From positions 1-51,189 of the forward strand of contig UQCM01000015.1 of NCBI GenBank assembly GCA_900539525.1: a stretch of 51,189 bases of DNA. Direction: 5' to 3'. A model generated the notes under the pieces. That model was not told the origin of the DNA and searched no databases. It worked only from the letters and a program-made list of their open reading frames with translations. Numbering within the stretch: the stretch's first letter is position 1; the number at the start of each line of letters is the position of its first letter. This DNA comes from an uncultured Blautia sp. GTDB lineage: Bacteria; Bacillota; Clostridia; Lachnospirales; Lachnospiraceae. This document shows positions 1-8,479 of the stretch, piece by piece. Both the position numbers and the translations under genes were made by a program.

Positions 1-22
1 CATATCTGTGCATCGCGAAGCG

Positions 23-61
23 TGTTACTGGTCACGGAGTGAACAGTAACAAAATATTTTT
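23..61 (+). terminator. Probable rho-independent terminator of an upstream gene
   Basis: TGTTACTG (23-30) pairs with CAGTAACA (44-51), with further TCAC/GTGA pairing inside, and the stem is followed by AAATATTTTTT. The gene it would terminate lies outside the window. The A's between stem and T-run make it imperfect, and it could instead be the edge of a dispersed repeat. Confidence 0.4.
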
Positions 62-67
62 TCTCCC

Positions 68-96
68 TATACATAAAAAACCAAAAGAGTTATAAT
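68..96 (+). promoter_or_regulatory. Sigma-A-type promoter of the ABC exporter operon
   Basis: A perfect -10 box TATAAT (91-96) lies 17 bp after TATACA (68-73), which matches 4 of 6 bases of the -35 consensus. It sits about 35 bp upstream of the first ABC gene, whose ribosome binding site is AGAGG at 122-126. Start of transcription is inferred near 103. Confidence 0.6.
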
Positions 97-131
97 GTCT
101 GCAGTTGTTAAGGTTTTGAAAAGAGGTAATT

Positions 132-1904
132 ATGTTTAAACTGAGAAGATATTTGAGAGATTATAAGAAGGAAAGTGTCATCGGTCCGCTGTTTAAGCTT
201 CTGGAGGCCTGCTTTGAGCTGCTGGTTCCTCTGGTAATGGCAAGGATCGTGGATGTGGGGATCCGGCATGCGGATGTTTCTTATATTATGAAGATGTGTG
301 CGGTGATGGTGGCTTTTGGACTGCTGGGACTGCTCTGTTCTGTCACGGCACAATACTTTGCTGCAAAGGCGGCTACCGGATTCGGAACGGCATTGCGGGC
401 AGATCTGTTTTCGCATATCAACAGCTTTTCCTATGCCGGGCTGGATAAGCTGGGAACCTCCACGCTGGTGACGCGGCTCACGAGCGATATTAACCAGGCA
501 CAGGCCGGGGTGAATCTGTTCCTGCGTCTGTTTCTGCGTTCTCCCTTTATCGTGGCGGGCGCAGTGGTGATGGCATTTATGGTGAATGTGCGCCTGGCAT
601 GGATCTTTGTGGTGCTGGTGCCGGTGCTTTCGCTTGTGATCTACGGCATTATGATGGCGACGATCCCCATTTACCGGAAGGTGCAGAACCGTCTGGATGT
701 GGTGCTCCGTCTGACGAGGGAAAGTCTGGAGGGAGCAAGAGTAGTGAGGGCCTTTTCCAGACAGAAAGATGAGATGGAAGCATTTGAGCATGAGAGCACG
801 GTGCTGATGAATACACAGCTGCTGGTGGGAAAGATTTCAGCGCTGCTGAATCCGGTTACTTATATTGTGATCAATGCGGCGACGATCGTTATCCTGTGGC
901 TGGGCGGAAAGACGGTGTACTTCGGGGAGCTTACCCAGGGGGAACTGATCGCGCTGATCAACTATATGTCACAGATTCTTCTGGCACTGATCGCACTGGC
1001 AAACCTGATCGTTTCCCTTACAAAGGCCTCTGCTTCTGCCGGACGTATTAATGATGTATTTGCACACATGCCGGGGATGGAGGAAGGAAAGCAAGGGGTA
1101 AAGGCGGCAGGAGCACCGGACAGCATCTGCTTTGAGCATGTGGACTTTGCATACAATGAGAATAAAAATGCGGTTACGGACATTCATATGAAGATAAAGA
1201 AGGGTCAGACGATCGGAATTATCGGTGGTACCGGTTCAGGAAAGAGTACGGTAGTGAATCTGATCCCCAGATTTTATGATGTCACAGCCGGGCGTGTGCT
1301 GGTGGACGGGGTGGATGTGCGGGAATATCCGTTTTCACAGCTTAGGGAAAAGATCGGAGTCGTTCCGCAGAATGCGGTGCTGTTTGCAGGAACGATCCGT
1401 GACAACATGAGATGGGGAAAAGCGGACGCCACGGATGAAGAGATTTACCGGGCGCTGGAAATCGCCCAGGCGAAGGAGTTTGTGGATGCGAAGCCGGACG
1501 GGCTGGATACGGTGGTCCTTCAGGGAGGAAAGAATTTCTCCGGCGGACAGAAGCAGCGCCTCACCATTGCCCGTGCGCTGGTGCGGCAGCCGCAGATCCT
1601 GATCCTGGATGACAGTGCTTCGGCTCTTGACTTTGCCACGGATGCACGACTGCGCAGAGCGATCGCAGCGCAGACGAAGGGAATGACAGTATTGATCGTG
1701 TCTCAGAGAGCCTCCTCCATCATGAATGCGGATCAGATCCTGGTGCTGGATGACGGATGCCAGGTGGGACTTGGTACGCATGAGGAGCTTTTGGAAACCT
1801 GTGAGGTATATCATGAGATCTGTGTATCCCAGCTGTCCGAAGAGGAATTGAATGCCTCGAAACGGGCAGGAAAGGCAGAGAGGAGCTTTGACGATGAAAA
1901 ATGA
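132..1904 (+). CDS. ABC exporter half-transporter, subunit A (degenerate site)
   Basis: 590-residue ABC transporter with an N-terminal six-helix membrane domain (about residues 15-300) fused to an ATPase domain. Walker A GGTGSGKST lies at 365-373, the signature FSGGQKQR follows, and Walker B ends LILDD. The residue after the Walker B Asp is Asp494, where an active ATPase has Glu. In heterodimeric exporters such as TM287/288, BmrCD and LmrCD one subunit carries exactly this kind of degenerate site, so this is probably the non-catalytic partner of the next gene. The start is ATG with AGAGG 5 nt upstream. It overlaps the next gene by 11 nt, as expected for co-translated partners. Substrate is unknown: multidrug, lipid or peptide are all possible. 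Confidence 0.9.
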   Translation: MFKLRRYLRDYKKESVIGPLFKLLEACFELLVPLVMARIVDVGIRHADVSYIMKMCAVMVAFGLLGLLCSVTAQYFAAKAATGFGTALRADLFSHINSFSYAGLDKLGTSTLVTRLTSDINQAQAGVNLFLRLFLRSPFIVAGAVVMAFMVNVRLAWIFVVLVPVLSLVIYGIMMATIPIYRKVQNRLDVVLRLTRESLEGARVVRAFSRQKDEMEAFEHESTVLMNTQLLVGKISALLNPVTYIVINAATIVILWLGGKTVYFGELTQGELIALINYMSQILLALIALANLIVSLTKASASAGRINDVFAHMPGMEEGKQGVKAAGAPDSICFEHVDFAYNENKNAVTDIHMKIKKGQTIGIIGGTGSGKSTVVNLIPRFYDVTAGRVLVDGVDVREYPFSQLREKIGVVPQNAVLFAGTIRDNMRWGKADATDEEIYRALEIAQAKEFVDAKPDGLDTVVLQGGKNFSGGQKQRLTIARALVRQPQILILDDSASALDFATDARLRRAIAAQTKGMTVLIVSQRASSIMNADQILVLDDGCQVGLGTHEELLETCEVYHEICVSQLSEEELNASKRAGKAERSFDDEK

Positions 1905-3666
1905 GAAGAATCGTTCAGAAAAGAATAAAGAAATATACAGCAGGATCCTTCTGCTGATTAAACCATACAGGCATCTGCTGATCCTTTCGCTGATCTTTGC
2001 CGTGATCAGCGTGATACTGACTCTGTATGCTCCCGTTCTGTCCGGTCGGGGGATCGATCTGATTCTCGGAGAGGGAGCAGTGGATTTTGAGCGGCTGGCG
2101 CCTGTCCTGGTTCGCTTTGCCATCGTGGTGGCAGCGACAGCACTGGCACAGTGGCTGATGAATCTATGCAACAATAAGATTACCTATCACGTGGTGAAGG
2201 ATATACGGACCCGGGCATTTAGACATCTGGAGGAGCTGCCGCTGCGTTATATTGACAGCAACCAGTATGGAGAGATCATCAGCAGGGTGGTCACGGATGT
2301 GGATCAGTTTTCCGATGGTCTGCTGCTGGGCTTTTCGCAGCTTTTTACAGGTGTGATTACGATTCTGGGGACGCTGGGATTTATGCTCAGTATCAATGTT
2401 TCAATCACACTGTTTGTGGTGGTGATGACTCCCATGTCTCTGTTTGTAGCGAGCTTTATCGCAAGACGTACCTTTTCCATGTTTCAGGCACAGTCGGAGG
2501 CCCGGGCGGATATGACGGGACTGGTGGATGAGATGGTGGGAAATCAGAGGATCGTAAAAGCATTTTCCTATGAAAAGAGAGCGGAGGAGCGTTTTACAGA
2601 TATCAATGAAAGGCTGCGGACCAGCAGCCTGAAAGCGATCTTTTTCTCATCGCTGACAAATCCGTCCACCCGGTTTGTAAACAATCTGGTGTCTACAGGG
2701 GTAGCGATCATCGGTGCAGTCATGGCGATCCGGGGAAGGATCTCTGTGGGACAGCTTTCCTGCTTCGTCAGCTATGCGAATCAGTATACGAAGCCGTTTA
2801 ATGAGATTTCGGGAGTGGCCACCGAGTTCCAGAATGCAGTGGTCTGCGCAGGGCGTGTCTTTGAACTGATCGATGAGGAGCCTCAGATACCGGATGCTGC
2901 GGATGCGCTGGAGCTGAAGCCGGAGATGGTGGATGGAAGCGTGGATCTGAAGCATGTATCCTTTTCCTATAAGAAGGAGGTTCCGCTGATTCGCGATCTG
3001 AATCTGACGGTAAAGCCTGGACAGCGCATTGCTATCGTGGGTCCTACGGGATGTGGAAAGACGACGATGATTAATCTGCTGATGCGGTTCTATGATGTGG
3101 ATGAGGGGGAGATCGCAGTCAGCGGGTATCCGGTGAAGAAGCTGACCCGGGACAGTCTCAGGAGAAATTATGGAATGGTGCTGCAGGAGACGTGGCTGAA
3201 GACGGGGACGATCGCAGAGAATATTGCTTACGGAAAACCGGATGCCAGCCGGGAGGAGATCATACAGGCGGCGAAGGAAGCGCATGCCCACGGATTTATC
3301 TCCAGGATGCCGGAGGGGTATGATACCAGGATCTCGGAGTCCGGGGGAAATCTGTCTCAGGGACAGAAGCAGCTTTTGTGTATTGCCAGGGCGATGCTGT
3401 GCCTGCCGCAGATGCTGATTCTGGATGAGGCGACGTCGTCGATTGATACCAGGACGGAGATCAGGGTGCAGAAGGCATTTGCCAGGATGATGCAGGGGCG
3501 CACCAGTTTTATTGTGGCGCACAGGCTGTCTACGATCCGGGAGGCGGATGTGATCCTGGTGATGAAGGACGGGCATATCGTGGAGCAGGGGAATCATGAG
3601 GAGCTGCTGAAGAAGGGGGGATTTTATGCGGAGCTGTATCATAGTCAGTTTGCGCATAGTGTGTGA
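1894..3666 (+). CDS. ABC exporter half-transporter, subunit B (catalytic)
   Basis: 590-residue partner of the preceding gene with the same layout: membrane domain, then ATPase domain with Walker A GPTGCGKTT at about 383-391, signature LSQGQKQL and Walker B LILDEATSSID with the catalytic Glu512 in place. One canonical and one degenerate subunit make a typical asymmetric heterodimer. I chose ATG at 1894 because AGAGAGGAG lies 8 nt upstream. The frame is open back to 1852, but that would deepen the overlap with subunit A and lacks a good ribosome binding site. The stop overlaps the region just before the radical SAM gene, so the operon probably continues. Confidence 0.9.
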   Translation: MKNEKNRSEKNKEIYSRILLLIKPYRHLLILSLIFAVISVILTLYAPVLSGRGIDLILGEGAVDFERLAPVLVRFAIVVAATALAQWLMNLCNNKITYHVVKDIRTRAFRHLEELPLRYIDSNQYGEIISRVVTDVDQFSDGLLLGFSQLFTGVITILGTLGFMLSINVSITLFVVVMTPMSLFVASFIARRTFSMFQAQSEARADMTGLVDEMVGNQRIVKAFSYEKRAEERFTDINERLRTSSLKAIFFSSLTNPSTRFVNNLVSTGVAIIGAVMAIRGRISVGQLSCFVSYANQYTKPFNEISGVATEFQNAVVCAGRVFELIDEEPQIPDAADALELKPEMVDGSVDLKHVSFSYKKEVPLIRDLNLTVKPGQRIAIVGPTGCGKTTMINLLMRFYDVDEGEIAVSGYPVKKLTRDSLRRNYGMVLQETWLKTGTIAENIAYGKPDASREEIIQAAKEAHAHGFISRMPEGYDTRISESGGNLSQGQKQLLCIARAMLCLPQMLILDEATSSIDTRTEIRVQKAFARMMQGRTSFIVAHRLSTIREADVILVMKDGHIVEQGNHEELLKKGGFYAELYHSQFAHSV

Positions 3667-3668
3667 TA

Positions 3669-5468
3669 ATGAAGATTTTACTTGTAGCGATTAATGCCAA
3701 ATATATTCATTCGAATCTGGCAGTCTATTGTCTGCGTGCTTGTGCGGGGGAGCATAAGGGGCAGGTGGAGATTGCGGAATATACGATTAATCACCGGAAG
3801 GAGGATATCCTTGCGGATATTTACAGGAGGAAGCCGGATGTTTTGGCGTTTTCCTGTTATATATGGAACAGGGAGTATGTGACTTCGCTGATCCGGGATT
3901 TTCATCTGCTGTGCCGGGAGGTTCCCGTCTGGGTCGGAGGTCCGGAGGTCAGCTATGATGCAAGGCAGTTTCTGGAGGAATTTCCGCAGGTGACGGGAGT
4001 GATGGCTGGCGAGGGGGAGAGAAGCTTTGCAGCGCTGGTGGAAGCATATGTGCATGGATATGGTCAAAGTTTTTGTGTGGATGAGGAACCTGATGCAAAT
4101 GGAAGTATGGAACAGGTGCTGTCCGGGATTCGTGGGATTGTATGGAGGACGGAGAAGGGCGGGATTTGCGAAAATCCTCCGGCCAAGCTGATGGATCTGG
4201 ATGAGATTCCGTTTGTCTATGAAAATATGAAAGATTTTCCGAATAAGATCATATATTATGAGAGCAGCAGGGGTTGTCCGTTTTCGTGCAGTTATTGTCT
4301 TTCTTCTATTGATAAGAGGGTACGGTTCCGGAGTCTCGGGCTGGTTCTTTCGGAGCTTCAGTTTTTCCTGGATCAGAAGGTGCCCCAGGTGAAGTTTGTT
4401 GACCGGACGTTTAACTGTAATCATAGGCATGCAAAGGCGATCTGGAGGTATCTGGCGGAGCATGATAACGGGATTACGAATTTTCATTTTGAGATTGCGG
4501 CGGATCTGCTGGATGAGGAGGAGCTTGCGCTGCTGTCTGCGCTGAGACCGGGACTGGCACAGCTGGAGATCGGGGTGCAGTCGGTGAATCCGGAGACGAT
4601 TTCTGAGATTAACAGGGTGATGGAGCTTTCGAAGCTTAGGGATACTGTGGCGCGGGTGCGGGCAGGGAAGAATATCCACCAGCATCTGGATCTGATCGCA
4701 GGGCTCCCTTATGAGGATTTTGACAGCTTTGTGCATTCTTTTAATGAGGTCTATGCGATGCGCCCGCAGCAGCTTCAGCTGGGGTTTTTGAAGGTGCTGA
4801 AAGGCTCCGGGATGCAGGAGAATGCAGAGCGGTACGGGCTGGTATACCGGCAGGAGCCGCCCTATGAGGTGCTGTGTACCCGCTGGATCTCTTACGGGGA
4901 GCTGCTGAAGCTGAAGGCTGTGGAGGAGATGGTGGAGGTCTACTACAACAGCTGCCAGTTTTCCAGTACGCTGGAACAGCTGGAGAAGGCTTTTGCGCAT
5001 CCCTTTGCCATGTTTGCGGCGATGGGAGAGTTTTATGAGAGAAACGGGTTAAATGGAAGGAACCATTCGCGAATGGGAAGGCTGGAGATTCTGAGGGATT
5101 TTGCCGGGGAAGTGGACGGGACGCGAAGTGAGCTGTATGATGAACTGCTTCTGCTGGATCTGTATCTGCGGGAAAACAGCAAGAGTCGTCCGGTGTGGGC
5201 GAAGGATCTGACGGAGTATAAGGAGGAGTTCCGTGAGTTTTACCGCCGGGAGGCAGAATGCCCGAAAGATCTCAGAGGATATGAGGGATATCAGTCGAAG
5301 CAGATCATGCACATGACGCATGGTGAGGTATTTCGGTATGATGTGATGAAAAGCGGCGGGAAACTCCCCTGTCTGGTGGTGTTTGATTACAGAAACCGTG
5401 ACCCGCTGACGGGGAATGCAGCTGTGGTGTTCGTATCAGGAAAAGAGAAGGAAAGGAACGTATGGTGA
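3669..5468 (+). CDS. B12-binding-domain radical SAM protein (DUF4080 type)
   Basis: 599-residue protein starting MKILLVAINAKYIHSNLA, the usual opening of cobalamin-binding radical SAM proteins whose N-terminal Rossmann domain is followed by a SAM barrel. The cluster motif is C203-x3-C207-x2-C210 (RGCPFSCSYC), which binds the [4Fe-4S] cluster that cleaves S-adenosylmethionine. The C-terminal third (from about residue 400) resembles the DUF4080 extension. The N-terminal domain lacks an obvious DxHxxG cobalamin motif, so B12 binding is uncertain. The reaction is unknown. ATG at 3669 is 2 nt after the transporter stop; GTG at 3663 is an alternative. Probably the third gene of the operon. Confidence 0.85.
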   Translation: MKILLVAINAKYIHSNLAVYCLRACAGEHKGQVEIAEYTINHRKEDILADIYRRKPDVLAFSCYIWNREYVTSLIRDFHLLCREVPVWVGGPEVSYDARQFLEEFPQVTGVMAGEGERSFAALVEAYVHGYGQSFCVDEEPDANGSMEQVLSGIRGIVWRTEKGGICENPPAKLMDLDEIPFVYENMKDFPNKIIYYESSRGCPFSCSYCLSSIDKRVRFRSLGLVLSELQFFLDQKVPQVKFVDRTFNCNHRHAKAIWRYLAEHDNGITNFHFEIAADLLDEEELALLSALRPGLAQLEIGVQSVNPETISEINRVMELSKLRDTVARVRAGKNIHQHLDLIAGLPYEDFDSFVHSFNEVYAMRPQQLQLGFLKVLKGSGMQENAERYGLVYRQEPPYEVLCTRWISYGELLKLKAVEEMVEVYYNSCQFSSTLEQLEKAFAHPFAMFAAMGEFYERNGLNGRNHSRMGRLEILRDFAGEVDGTRSELYDELLLLDLYLRENSKSRPVWAKDLTEYKEEFREFYRREAECPKDLRGYEGYQSKQIMHMTHGEVFRYDVMKSGGKLPCLVVFDYRNRDPLTGNAAVVFVSGKEKERNVW

Positions 5469-5472
5469 AGGT

Positions 5473-6186
5473 ATGAGTGTGGAGTACATAGCGCTCGATC
5501 TGGAGACCACAGGGCTGGATCCAAAGAGAGATAAGATCCTGGAAATCGGGGCGGCGAGAGTGCGGGACGGGGAAATCCTGGAGTCCTGGCAGACGTTTGT
5601 GGACAACCGGATGCCGGTTTCTGAGTTTATTACGAATCTTACGGGAATTACAGAGGAAATGGTGACGGGAGCGCCCTCTGCGGCAGCGGCAGTTGAAAAG
5701 TTTCTGGAGTTTTGCGGGGATGCGCCGATTCTGGGTCACAATATCCTCTTTGACTACAGCTTTATAAAGAAGGCTGCTGTCAATATGGGGAAGGAATTTG
5801 AACGAAAGGGGATCGATACCTGCAGGATTGCGAAGAAGTTCATGGTGGAACCGAAAAGCAAGAGCCTGGAATCGCTGTGTCAGCATTATGGGATTGAACG
5901 GGAGCACTGTCACCGGGCATACGATGATGCGGTGGCGGCGAGCCGTCTGTATCACTGCCTGAGGGAAGAGTTTCTCGAGGTATCTCCGGCTGCCTTTGAT
6001 CCGGTGCCGCTGTACTGCCGGGTGAAGAAAGACAGTCCCATTACAAAATCACAAAAAGTTTACTTGAATGATTTGACAAAATATCATAGAATAGAGCTAA
6101 ACGTTTCGCCGGAGAAATTAACGAAGAGCGAGGCGTCACGGATGATTGATGAAATCATCCTGAAATATGGAAGAATAAAGAGGTGA
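5473..6186 (+). CDS. DnaQ-like 3'-5' exonuclease (DEDDh)
   Basis: 237-residue protein with the Exo motifs of DEDDh nucleases: Asp9 and Glu11 in LDLETTG, the middle Asp in HNILFDYSF, and the final His/Asp in HCHRAYDDAVA. It resembles the PolC/DnaQ epsilon-type exonuclease domain on its own, so it likely trims 3' ends of DNA or RNA. Beyond the nuclease fold (about residue 170) there is a roughly 60-residue C-terminal tail of unclear function, rich in Lys and Ser. The start was set at ATG 5473. The frame runs upstream into the radical SAM gene, but the ALDLETTG motif sits at the expected distance from Met 5473. The gap to the radical SAM stop is only 4 nt, indicating one transcript. Confidence 0.85.
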   Translation: MSVEYIALDLETTGLDPKRDKILEIGAARVRDGEILESWQTFVDNRMPVSEFITNLTGITEEMVTGAPSAAAAVEKFLEFCGDAPILGHNILFDYSFIKKAAVNMGKEFERKGIDTCRIAKKFMVEPKSKSLESLCQHYGIEREHCHRAYDDAVAASRLYHCLREEFLEVSPAAFDPVPLYCRVKKDSPITKSQKVYLNDLTKYHRIELNVSPEKLTKSEASRMIDEIILKYGRIKR

Positions 6187-6191
6187 AGGGC

Positions 6192-6299
6192 ATGATAAAT
6201 TTTAATGATAACAAGACGAAGCGTATCATTGCGGGAGTGATCGTGGGCCTGATCGTTGTATCCATGATCGTACCTATGGTACTGGGCTATTTAATCTGA
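6192..6299 (+). CDS. Small single-span membrane protein, 35 residues
   Basis: A 36-codon frame that begins ATG 5 nt after the exonuclease stop, with AGGTGAAGGG as ribosome binding site overlapping that stop. The product has a short polar N-terminus (MINFNDNKTKR) followed by one continuous hydrophobic segment of about 22 residues ending in GYLI. The coupling to the exonuclease gene, the clean ribosome binding site and the membrane segment support translation. It resembles small conserved single-span proteins of Clostridia in layout, but I cannot name a family. Function unknown. Confidence 0.6.
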   Translation: MINFNDNKTKRIIAGVIVGLIVVSMIVPMVLGYLI

Positions 6300-6301
6300 T
6301 A

Positions 6302-6451
6302 TAACTGTTCAGAGCCGTGCAGATTTATAATATTTGCCGTGGGGAGCGTGCTCACCAAAGGGAAATATTATAAATCTATAGGGCGAGAGCCCTACATGAG
6401 CAAAAGGAAAGCCCAGGAGGGACGGTTTTGCGAATGTGCTCTGAACAGTTA
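6302..6451 (+). repeat. Structured dispersed repeat, copy 1
   Basis: About 150 bp bounded by inverted arms TAACTGTTCAGAG (6302-6314) and CTCTGAACAGTTA (6439-6451). Inside are a perfect 15-bp stem AGATTTATAATATTT (6321-6335) with 6363-6377, the small hairpin AGGGCGAGAGCCCT (6380-6393), and a CCC/GGG hairpin near 6413. A second copy lies at 37362-37514 with the same architecture. It ends 44 nt before the VanW gene and so would lie in its 5' untranslated region. It could be a MITE-like repeat or a structured RNA leader. Confidence 0.8.
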
Positions 6452-6495
6452 CGATGTGAATACATTCGACAAATTTTTAGAAAAGAGGGGTATGA

Positions 6496-8151
6496 ATGAA
6501 AAAAAGAGTATCAGGTCTGGTGATGCTGGCGGCAGGTGTGATTTCCCTTTCGCTGACGGTTTTCGGGGGAGAAGTGAGAGCTGCGGAAAAGGAGGATACT
6601 ATTAATCAGGGTGTCTATATCGGTACCACGAATGTGTCCGGCATGACGAAGGACGAGGCGGTATCTGCGGTGAAGGAGGAAGCCGGGGAAGTGCTGAAGG
6701 ATAAGGTGACGCTGACTGTCGGAAGCAGTAAGGCGGAAGCCAGTGCGCAGGAGCTGGGGATGGACTGGTCGAATCGGGAAATCGTAGACGAAGCTCTGGG
6801 ACTTGGAAAGTCCGGAAATATTATTAAGAGATATAAGGATAACAAGGATCTGGAGCATAAAAACAAAACCTATGAAATCAGGTATGAGGCTGATAAGGGC
6901 AAAATCAGGTCTTATCTTCAGGGGAAGAAGGAAGAGCTGGACTGTGAGGCTGTGGATGGAAAGCTTTCCATGGATGAAAATGGCCAGTTTGTGATCGAGC
7001 CGGGAGTGACGGGTGTTGTCCTGAATGTGGATAAGTCTGCGAAGACCGTTTTTGACTATATGGAGAATTCCTGGAAGGGTGAAGGCGGCACGGTAAAGCT
7101 GGTGGCTGATGAAGAGAAGCCGAGAGGAACCGAGGAGGAGCTGTCTCAGGTGAAGGATGTTCTGGGAACGGCTACGACATATTACGGTTCTTCCTATCAG
7201 AGAAATACAAATGTGGAAGTGGGTGCTTCGAAGATTAACGGAGCGCTGCTCTATCCGGGGGAATCCTATTCGGTGACGGCAGCTGTGACACCGTTCAATT
7301 CGGAGAACGGATATGAGATGGCCCCCTCCTATGAGAGTGGTAAGGTCGTAGATACCTACGGCGGCGGTATCTGTCAGGTGTCTACCACCCTGTATAATGC
7401 GGTGCTGAAAGCGGAGCTGGATGTGCTGGAGCGTCATAATCACACGATGATCGTTACTTATGTGGATCCATCGAAGGATGCTGCCATCGCAGAGGGATTG
7501 ATGGATTTTCAGTTTGCCAATAATACGGATTATCCTGTCTATATTGCGGGATATGGATACGGAGGCGAGCTGACCTTTACGATTTATGGAAAGGAGTACC
7601 GCCCGGAGGATCGTACGGTACAGTATGTGAGCAAGACAATCAACACCACGGAGCCAAGCGGTGTGAAGCTTTATCCGAAGGCGGATGCGAATGTGGGGTA
7701 TTTAAGCCAGATCCAGAGTTCGCACACGGGGCTGGAGGCGCAGCTGTGGAAGATCGTGACAGAGAATGGAGAAACGACGGAGACCCAGGTAAACAGCAGC
7801 TCTTATCAGGCAGTTCCTGTTTCCTATGAGGTAGGAATCGCTTCTTCAGATCCGAACATCGTGGCACAGCTTCAGACGGCGATCGCGAATAATGACCTGG
7901 CGGCTGTCCAGAGTATTATTGCAGGCGGCGGACAGAGCGGCGGCAATTCGGATGATGACGATACGGAACAGTCTGAGACGCAGCAGTCTGAGACGAAAGA
8001 GTCAGAGACGAAAGAGTCAGAGACAAAGAAGCCGCAGACGGAGGCTCCCCAGCAGCCGGAGACCCCGGCAAAGCCGGAAGTACCGGATTCCGGGGAATTG
8101 ATCGATCCGCCGGAGCCGGATGATATACCGTCGGTGGATATTGTGGAATAG
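6496..8151 (+). CDS. Secreted VanW-family cell-wall protein
   Basis: 551-residue exported protein. Residues 1-29 form a signal peptide (KKR, hydrophobic core, cleavage near VRA|AEKE). Residues about 35-200 resemble the peptidoglycan-binding-4/YoaR-type domains common before VanW domains (GVYIGTTNVSGMT start). The VanW domain follows, with its hallmark GGGICQVSTTLYNA near 288-301. The tail from about 480 is low-complexity: an acidic stretch, repeated SETKE-type units, then Pro/Glu-rich sequence, probably a wall-spanning linker. No LPXTG anchor is visible. ATG 6496 has GAGGGG 5 nt upstream; ATG 6492 is in another frame. Members are thought to act on or bind the wall; VanW itself has no proven reaction. 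Confidence 0.85.
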   Translation: MKKRVSGLVMLAAGVISLSLTVFGGEVRAAEKEDTINQGVYIGTTNVSGMTKDEAVSAVKEEAGEVLKDKVTLTVGSSKAEASAQELGMDWSNREIVDEALGLGKSGNIIKRYKDNKDLEHKNKTYEIRYEADKGKIRSYLQGKKEELDCEAVDGKLSMDENGQFVIEPGVTGVVLNVDKSAKTVFDYMENSWKGEGGTVKLVADEEKPRGTEEELSQVKDVLGTATTYYGSSYQRNTNVEVGASKINGALLYPGESYSVTAAVTPFNSENGYEMAPSYESGKVVDTYGGGICQVSTTLYNAVLKAELDVLERHNHTMIVTYVDPSKDAAIAEGLMDFQFANNTDYPVYIAGYGYGGELTFTIYGKEYRPEDRTVQYVSKTINTTEPSGVKLYPKADANVGYLSQIQSSHTGLEAQLWKIVTENGETTETQVNSSSYQAVPVSYEVGIASSDPNIVAQLQTAIANNDLAAVQSIIAGGGQSGGNSDDDDTEQSETQQSETKESETKESETKKPQTEAPQQPETPAKPEVPDSGELIDPPEPDDIPSVDIVE

Positions 8152-8164
8152 TGGAATAGGGATG

Positions 8165-8204
8165 ACCCGATACGGAAGGTGGATGCCGGATGTATCGGGT
8201 TTTT
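8165..8204 (+). terminator. Rho-independent terminator after the VanW gene
   Basis: ACCCGATAC (8165-8173) pairs perfectly with GTATCGGGT (8192-8200) and is followed by TTTT, 14 nt downstream of the VanW gene stop. The loop of 18 nt contains a smaller GGCATCC-like fold. The short T-run makes it moderate in strength. Confidence 0.7.
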
Positions 8205-8479
8205 GAGTTATCAGGAAAGCCTTCGCGCCTAAGTCTACGTAAGCAGTGGATTTCGCCTCCATTAAAAGCGCCCCTGAAATGGTTTGCTACTGTAACAGAA
8301 TGTGCCTCACCCGCTGTGTTTCGGTATGCCAGAGAAAGCAGGTATTATAGCTTCTTATTATCAAACGCATTTTTTTATTTGAAGGCTTTGTTGTTATATA
8401 GGAAATTTAGTAGAAATCTCCCGCTATTTGCGTTATAATACTCCAAGAGTAGAGTTTTGAAGAAACGGTGGAGAACAGT
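8205..8479. other. Intergenic region with a possible weak promoter
   Basis: No convincing gene is seen. Short open frames here lack ribosome binding sites and family resemblance. A perfect -10 box TATAAT at 8434-8439 could start transcription of the downstream AIR-synthase-like gene, but no good -35 box lies 16-18 bp upstream. The region sits where the N-terminal half of the downstream protein's family would normally be encoded; I see no trace of that half. Confidence 0.4.

Noticed and set aside
2647..3657. Minus-strand open frame opposite ABC subunit B
   Set aside because: The composition (Arg/His/Leu/Gln-rich) is that of a shadow of a GC-richer gene, and the sense strand encodes a complete ABC ATPase.
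3678..5000. Long minus-strand open frame (440 codons) opposite the radical SAM gene
   Set aside because: It is antisense to a gene with clear family motifs, has a biased composition rich in Arg, His, Leu and Gln, and no ribosome binding site or family resemblance.
6339..6605. Plus-strand open frame across the structured repeat and the start of the VanW gene
   Set aside because: It reads through the hairpin repeat and out of frame through the VanW signal peptide; no ribosome binding site.
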